A stretch of DNA of 64,000 nt from NCBI GenBank assembly GCA_026008535.1, contig BRKX01000012.1, positions 24,581,848 to 24,645,847 on the forward strand, read 5' to 3'. Of the stretch, positions 58,140 to 64,000 are shown one piece after another; within the stretch, counting starts at the first letter, position 1, and each line of letters begins with the position of its first letter. Below the pieces are notes generated by a model. That model saw only the letters and a program-made list of their open reading frames with translations. It did no database searches and had not been told where the DNA came from. This stretch comes from Perilla frutescens (taxonomy: Eukaryota; Streptophyta; Magnoliopsida; Lamiales; Lamiaceae). The position numbers and the translations under genes were made by a program.

Positions 58140-59573
58140 CTCATGATGCTTCTGCACCTGTTGTTCTCCCAGACTAGGTCTCTGTTCCTTAGCTTTCTGT
58201 TCCTATCTCAGCTCCTACACATATTCCTTCTTCTACTGATCCTTCTTCCCCAGTGGCTAATCTTCTTCCTTCTTCCAGTAATTCATTCTCTCCACCTCCA
58301 CTGAGAAAAAGTACTAGAATTAGGCATCCTCCTTCACATTTACAGGACTATATGTGTTCCCTCAGTCACAAGAATGTCTTTACTCCCCAGACATTTCCTT
58401 TCCATATCAATTCCTCTTTCACTCCAGCTTACACAACCTTTCTGTCTCATGTTACTTCTCTTAATGAACCACAATCTTATAAGGAGGCTTCTCAATATGT
58501 TGAATGCGTAGAGGCTATGGACAAGGAACTTCTTGCTTTGCAAACTAATCACACCTGGGATCTAGTTCCATTACCCTCTGGCAAGCATGTGAGTAGTTGT
58601 AAATGGGTATACAAGCTTAAGTTGCACTCTGATGGTCAGGTTGAAAGGTTTAAAGCCAGACTTGTAGCAAAAGGCTACAATCAAGAGTATAGTGTTGATT
58701 ATAATGAATTTTTCTCTCTAGTGGCTAAGTTAGTTATAGTCAGACTTTTCTTTGTCTTTGTTGTTCAGTTCTCCTGGCATATCCATCAAGTTGATGTGAA
58801 TAATGCATTCCTCCATGGTGTCCTTACTGATGAGATATATATGCAGATACCTTAAGGGTTTCATAGAGATCATGCTGGGAAAGTCTGTAAACTCAAGAAG
58901 AGCTTCTATGGGTTGAAACAGGTCTCTAGGGAATGGAACCATGAGTTCTGCAAGCTTCTTGATGATGGTTTTGTGCAGTTTGAGAATGACCATTGCCTGT
59001 TCCTCAGAGGTACCCCTCATTCCTTTATTGCCCTTCTAGTCTATGTTGATGACATTTTGATTCTCAATCCTTCTCTTACTGCCATTGTCTCTCTCAAAGC
59101 TACACTTCACTCAGCCTTCACTATCAAGGACTTGGGAGAAGCCAAGTTTTTCCTTGGGATGGAAGTAGCTCATGATCCCTCTGGTTTCTATCTTTGCCAG
59201 AGAAAATATGTCCTTGACCTTCTTCAACATACTGGTATGATTGGTTGTAAGCTTGCTCTCACCCCTCTTCCTCCTGGCTTATCCCTTTCCCAGCACGGGG
59301 GTCCTTTACCTACCCCTGATTCATACAGAAAGCTTATAGGAAAGCTATTATACCTTAACCTTACTAGACCAGATCTCTCCTATGCTATTCAGCAGCTGAG
59401 TCAATTTGTGAACAAACCTCACAAACACCATTGGGATGCTGCTCTACATATTCTCAGATATCTCAAGAATTCACCCTCACTAGGTCTGCATTACACTCAC
59501 TCTCCAAGTTTTGAAGTTTCCTTCTACTGTGATGCAGACTAGGGTTTTTGCCTAGATACTAGAAAGTCATTGT
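58140..59573 (+). pseudogene. Inverted copia segment: linker, RT and start of RNase H
   Basis: Plus strand. Pro/Ser-rich linker (58140-58400), then RIRHPPSHLQDY, KWVYKLKLHSDGQ, RLVAKGYNQEYSVDYNEFF, VDVNNAFLHGVL, a stop at 58852, YGLKQVSREW, then YVDDILILN (catalytic) at ~59044, FFLGMEVAHDPSG, YRKLIGKLLYL and FYCDAD-stop-GFCLDTRKS at the end. The last ~55 bases repeat, in inverted orientation, the RNase H start at ~57795-57845. The segment ends exactly at the primer site. Confidence 0.88.
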
Positions 59574-59582
59574 CTGATACCA
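59573..59582 (-). other. Primer binding site, initiator tRNA-Met type
   Basis: TGGTATCAGA on the minus strand, abutting the 5' LTR. Confidence 0.85.
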
Positions 59583-59969
59583 TGTTCAAAGTGAATAAAA
59601 TGCAGAAAATAGTTGGAGAATCAAAACCAAATTTATTTCTAATTATCATCAGTTATCTCCACAACCGCTGCAGATAAGAGTATTTATACAACTACTTAAG
59701 CGTACAGTTTAAGCTATGCAATCTACGGCTATTACAAGATTTGTATAATCAAACGATCCTCATGAAGTAGCAGTGGTCCTTGATCAGATAGCAACATAGC
59801 ATGACACGTGGATTTCATGGGTGCAGAACTTTAATCTTCCCGCGCTCAACTTGACTGTGGATTGATCTCTCTAACTCTGCATAACCATGCACAAATATGC
59901 ACGTGAGAAAAAGCATGCATGCATGTATTTAATCCAATGCTGGGTGGAAAACATTTCAATAGCTCCACA
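59583..59969 (-). repeat. 5' LTR of the rearranged copia element
   Basis: Plus-strand ends TGTTCAAAG and GCTCCACA, followed by the TSD GATTA at 59970-59974. Confidence 0.93.
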
Positions 59970-60168
59970 GATTAATAATATTCATTTTTTGCCTTAAAAA
60001 CAGTGTACGTATTTATTATTATGTGCATGCAAACCCAAACTATATAACGGTGAACTGACCAATAGGATTTTTCATGCTCTTGTTACGCTAAACTATTGGC
60101 CTTTTTTTATTTGTGATATAAAACGAATAGCACAACACGTACACACCTTTATATATAAGCATATATGT

Positions 60169-60560
60169 GGGATGAGATCATCTATTTCACATTTGGTATC
60201 TAACACATGTTTTACGATCGAATTTACAAGTTTAATAATATATATTATAAAAATAAAAAATAATTATAACATATATAATTGACCTAGTCACATTTATCAA
60301 CAAAATATTGCAATTTAAAAACTTATAAATCATATCTATAAAATAATCAACCTAATAATCATATTTTTTAAAATTTAATACTAAAAAATAAATATAAATC
60401 TTAATAGGGTAGAATGAACCATAATTAATAAGTGTAAAATTAAACTAAATACAATAAATTAAACGTCTTGATAGAAAAAAAAAGAAAAAAAAATTCATAA
60501 ATCCAATCATAGAACAAGGATTATAATGCCAAATGTGGAACACGACATCTGACATATGTC
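60169..60560. repeat. AT-rich MITE-like repeat
   Basis: Left CACATTTGGTATCTAACACA and right (reversed) CACATTTGGCATTATAATCC form imperfect inverted ends. The interior has AATAGGGTAGAATGAACC and AATTAATAAGTGTAAAATTA, shared with the repeat at 61.5 kb. Confidence 0.45.
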
Positions 60561-60700
60561 TCGATTTTTTCTGGGGGGAGGGGGGGAAGTAAATTTAGCA
60601 CCAAACAATAAATTTCTCTCGGCCAAAACGTTGTACTTTATTTTTTTTGAAAAATAAAATATTTTACGCAAAAACTTCCATGTAACGGATGTAAATAACA

Positions 60701-61126
60701 CTATTTCAGATGGGTCGGGTTAAACCCGCGCTTTGACCCGGTCAACACGGGTCAACCCGCAAAAAAGTAGAAAAAACGGTTAATTCAGTATCAGCAGTCT
60801 CACTAAAAAGTATCACCAAAAATTCAAAAAGTATCATCTGTATCATTAAAAAGTAAGAGGTTTGCTAGTTATTTTATACTTGTTTATGTAGTTCAAATTG
60901 TGATTTTTGGGGGGTGTTTTTAGGGGTTTATTTTTTGTTTTTTAGGATTTTGGGAGGGTGTTTTTAGGGGTTTATTTTGTTTTTTTAGAGTTTTTTGAGG
61001 AGTGTTTTTAGGGGTTTATTTTGTGTTTTTTAGAGTTTTTTTTTGGTGAAATCGGATAAAAAAATTAAAAAAACTTCCAAAAAAAAAAATACACGGGCGC
61101 GTGGGCTCACGCGCCGTCTGAAATAG
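60701..61126. repeat. TIR-like element with CTATTTCAGA ends
   Basis: CTATTTCAGATGGGTCGGG at the left and its inverse CGCGCCGTCTGAAATAG at the right, with GC-rich subterminal parts. 60790-60850 contains AAGTATCACC, AAGTATCATC and GTATCATT, like the motif of the 12.7-14.5 kb arrays. No clear TSD. Confidence 0.4.
60914..61045. repeat. 44-bp tandem repeat, three copies
   Basis: GTGTTTTTAGGGGTTTATTT starts at 60914, 60958 and 61002, so the period is exactly 44. Confidence 0.9.
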
Positions 61127-61459
61127 CGCCTGAAATAAGGGGAAATGAGGAGTGTTGCATGGAATACCTTCTCAATATTTTATTACTCCAATTCACTCCC
61201 TCAACCAAAAAGGAAAATCTCTGTTCCAAATACAAATTAAAATCATCACATAGAGGGACGATTGTTGTTCACATCATCCAGCGTAAGACCTCCGATTTTC
61301 AACGGCTAGCTTTTGTAGTTTTCTTTATTCTTTCACGTTAAAAAGTAAAATAAAATTTTCAAGATTTTATCTTTACAAGCTTATTTCTTAGGAAAATATC
61401 AAGATTTTTTTTTTTTTTTTTACACAGGGAATATGTATGGTATGATATGCGGATGAAAT

Positions 61460-61795
61460 CACCTACTACACTTTGTGTACCACTTAGTGTTACACAATTA
61501 AATTTATTATTTTTTCTTCAATTTTTTCATTCAATAATTTCAATTTATTATGTTTTAGTTTAATTTTACACTTATTAATTATGGTACATCTTCAATATTA
61601 AATTTTATTTTCTAATTAATTATTGATTATTTCACAAAAAAATAATTATATACCGTAATTGGGTAGGATGAACCCTAATTAATAAGTATAAAATTAAACT
61701 AAAGAACAATAAATTTAAATTGAATGAAAAAAATCAAAGATAAATTAATAAATTTAATTATGTAGCACCAAGTGTTCACAAGTGTAGCAGATTAT
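61460..61795. repeat. MITE with ~45-bp inverted repeats
   Basis: TACTACACTTTGTGTACCAC at the left; CTGCTACACTTGTGAACACT at the right (reversed). Both continue into TACAYAATTAAATTTATTA. The centre shares TAGGATGAACCCTAATTAAT with the copies near 18.0, 31.1 and 60.4 kb. Confidence 0.6.
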
Positions 61796-61799
61796 TTAA

Positions 61800-64000
61800 T
61801 CGGGTATGGTAACAAAAGGTTATTTGACTTTTCCTAAAAAAAAAGGTTGTTTAACTGAAATAAAAAATAAAAAATAAAAATAAAAATTCAACGCGTGCAT
61901 GCATTACCCGCTCCATTTAATGTTTGGTATTTTGCTTCGAAAGCGTCAACCGTGTACAATAATTTCACAAACACTTTTATAGTTTATTTGGGCCAAAAGA
62001 TAGAACTATCGATCCCAGAATTAAAATATGAAAATTATCAGTTTAGTTGCTAGGTTAATGATTGAAACTAATCTAAATTAAAAAAAAAAATTGTAACTCG
62101 ATTCTTTTTTTTTTTTTTAATTCTTTTATATCAATCTTTAGTATTAATACATGAATTACCTATTGAAATACATGATTTTTTGAATTTTAATTTTATATTT
62201 TCAATCATTCAAATAACCTGCTTTCTGTGTCCTTCATCGATAACACTCCAAAAAAAAAATTATTGTTTAGCAGTAGATACATGCATATATATGGAACCAA
62301 ACTTTCTTCTTTTTTTTTTAAATCGATTATTCAGTTCATTCACCTAACTTGGCAAAACACCAACTGCAGCTCCCGTTGATCAAATGATTGATTTGTTGGA
62401 AATTTGAAGTACGTAAAATTATTTTTGGAAGAAAATACTTTCGTTCGTTGTCAAACTTCTCTCTGTCTTTGGAATCGATCGTATATTATTAAAAATTACG
62501 AAACACAAAAAAATACTAAATTCGAACCTAACGCGCCTCTAAATGGAGAAACCCTTCTAACCAAAATAACATTAACATTAAATTATAAGTTATTAATTAG
62601 TGAGTTTGTAGGTGGAAGAAGTCCAAGTTGTTAAAACTTAGGTATGCGATTTTTTTTTTTCAAGTTTTCCTATGTCCTATCAATTTATTCGGCAAATACA
62701 TGATTAACACATTATCTTTTTCCCATCTATCAAACACCAAACACCATAATTAAATAAACTTAGGTCGGAATCACGAATACTTAAGAATTTTTTTATTCGT
62801 AAATTATATATTAATACGTATTTGATGTGTATATAATTTGAATGTCGCTAATTAACTTAATTATTGTTTAGGAATAAGGGAATAAAAATAGCGCTCATCA
62901 CTCCAACCATTTCCTTGCGCGATAAAAAATAGTGTAAATGATTTTATTTGACTTAAATCTATTATTATTTATAATTATTTGAATTTTTATCTGAGTTTTG
63001 AATATACTATATTGCTGAATTTCTTGATCAATCAAAACTATAGGTAAATGAACAACATTATTTGTGACCGAGCAATCTAGTTATTTTGCAAGTATAATGC
63101 CAAAATTGTTTGTGTCGTCTAGCTCTCGGCTCTCCTTCCCACCGTTTTGAATTGAAGTCGATATTTTAACGTGCTGACTTCATGTGTATTCTACCACTAA
63201 ACCTTACGTATAGGTTACATGGCACCATTAAAGGTTGTTAAATAATTGACATTAATTATACGAATTTGTGGTAGAAAAACTATGATTTCAAATTAATATC
63301 ACCAATATCTTAATTAAGTTAATTTTGTCCCGCAACAAATAAACAAACTTAAAGCCAACTAAAGCTGAATGCTAATATTACACTTCTTGATATACATAAC
63401 ACACACACACACACACACAGGATTACGAGTTCCCTTATCACAAAAAATAAATAATACTGTAATAAAAAAATATCTTCCATAATCCCAAAACAAACACAAA
63501 ATCTTTTACTACCTACTAATATTAAAATCCAATAGTTTGATTTAAGGATCACCTCCAACATCAAAACAAACACGTGATTAATGTTTATTTAATATCAACA
63601 TCAAATAGTTCAAAATAATATTTCTGCCATAACCATAGGTCACCCGAGGAAATAGTTAGTTGGGAAATGAAAGAATCACAACTCTTCTTCCGTCCAAGGA
63701 TTCCTCTAATTTATTGGTGTTTTTCTCCTTCATTAATTATTTATTAATTGGTATTTGAACATTCATGAAATTCCATTTCATAATTTCATGATTTGAATGA
63801 AAATGAATGAGACGTAACTTATTAAAATCGTCACAACTGCAAAAAAGAAAAAGAAAAAAAAAAAAAAAGGAAAGTAAAAAAGAAAAAAAAAAGAGTGAAA
63901 AAAAAAGGCACCCGTCCATGCCTATTGCCTAACATCTAGAACATTCAATCTAAAAATTTAATTGAATAGTCAAATAAAAAAGTAAAAAGCAGCTTCTTGT
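61800..64000. other. Intergenic, AT-rich
   Basis: No gene, RNA or defined transposon recognised. It includes (AC)n at 63399-63419, and poly-A/poly-AG tracts at 63840-63907. The short open frames here have low-complexity or random-looking products. Confidence 0.5.

Larger units (their letters stand above)
56958..59969 (-). mobile_element. Rearranged Ty1/copia element with intact LTRs and TSD (3012 bp)
   Basis: Two 387-bp LTRs (56958-57344 and 59583-59969) are flanked by the 5-bp duplication GATTA (56953-56957 and 59970-59974). The minus-strand primer site TGGTATCAGA (59573-59582) and G-rich tract (57345-57361) show minus orientation. Yet 58140-59573 codes on the plus strand while 57366-58095 codes on the minus strand. 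The interior is therefore partly inverted, and gag is missing. Confidence 0.9.

Noticed and set aside
62404..62634. 76-codon ORF
   Set aside because: Random-looking product in AT-rich DNA, no motif or gene context.

Overview
The window is nuclear DNA of a flowering plant, most likely a core eudicot. The host genes have GT-AG introns and belong to plant families (vacuolar ALMT channel, VAN3-binding/FORKED-type protein, cytosolic ribosomal protein eL13). The rest is AT-rich and packed with Ty1/copia and Ty3/gypsy retrotransposons, Mutator-like elements, a mariner element and MITEs. I see no bacterial, organellar or rRNA sequence. An asterid/Lamiales origin is only an impression.

Layout. 1-9539: minus-strand Ty3/gypsy (Athila/Tat-type) debris with a good 5' LTR (7985-9539), a tRNA-Asp-type primer site, and decayed gag, PR, RT, RNase H and IN. 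A 1783-bp gag/PR block occurs twice, 5194 bp apart, almost unchanged. 9600-15144: a 5.5-kb Mutator-like element with a perfect 9-bp target duplication, remains of two opposed spliced genes and arrays of a short motif. 15323-16696: a PIF/Harbinger-like element with GC-rich palindromic repeats. 18257-19043: a short Mutator-type MITE with a perfect 9-bp TSD. 19101-21560: intact ribosomal protein eL13 gene with telo-box/site II promoter and leader intron. 22.2-25.6 kb: MITEs and a Pack-MULE carrying pieces of a chloroplast RNA-binding protein gene. 26753-29632: intact six-exon ALMT gene. 31627-48092: a 16.5-kb SIRE/Maximus-like copia element. 48093-49930: probable gypsy LTR debris. 50180-52142: mariner transposase gene with a strikingly palindromic intron and one frameshift. 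54535-56510: intact six-exon VAN3-binding-like gene (DUF828 plus plant PH domain). 56958-59969: a small copia element with identical-length LTRs and matching TSD whose interior is partly inverted. 59975-64000: MITEs and AT-rich intergenic DNA.

Main discovery candidate. Downstream of pol, the SIRE-like element carries about 7 kb of extra coding sequence made of three tandem, strongly diverged copies of one gene (modules A, B and C). Each has the same ordered conserved blocks, and each is preceded by its own TATA box and AACGG/CCGTTG motifs like those of the LTR promoter. Modules A and B end in basic nuclear-localisation-like tails and show no membrane segment, so they look more like nuclear accessory proteins than envelope proteins. 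All three are now broken by stops.

The three intact host genes are unrelated to one another (translation, vacuolar anion transport, auxin/vesicle-linked vein patterning) and are simply islands between transposons.
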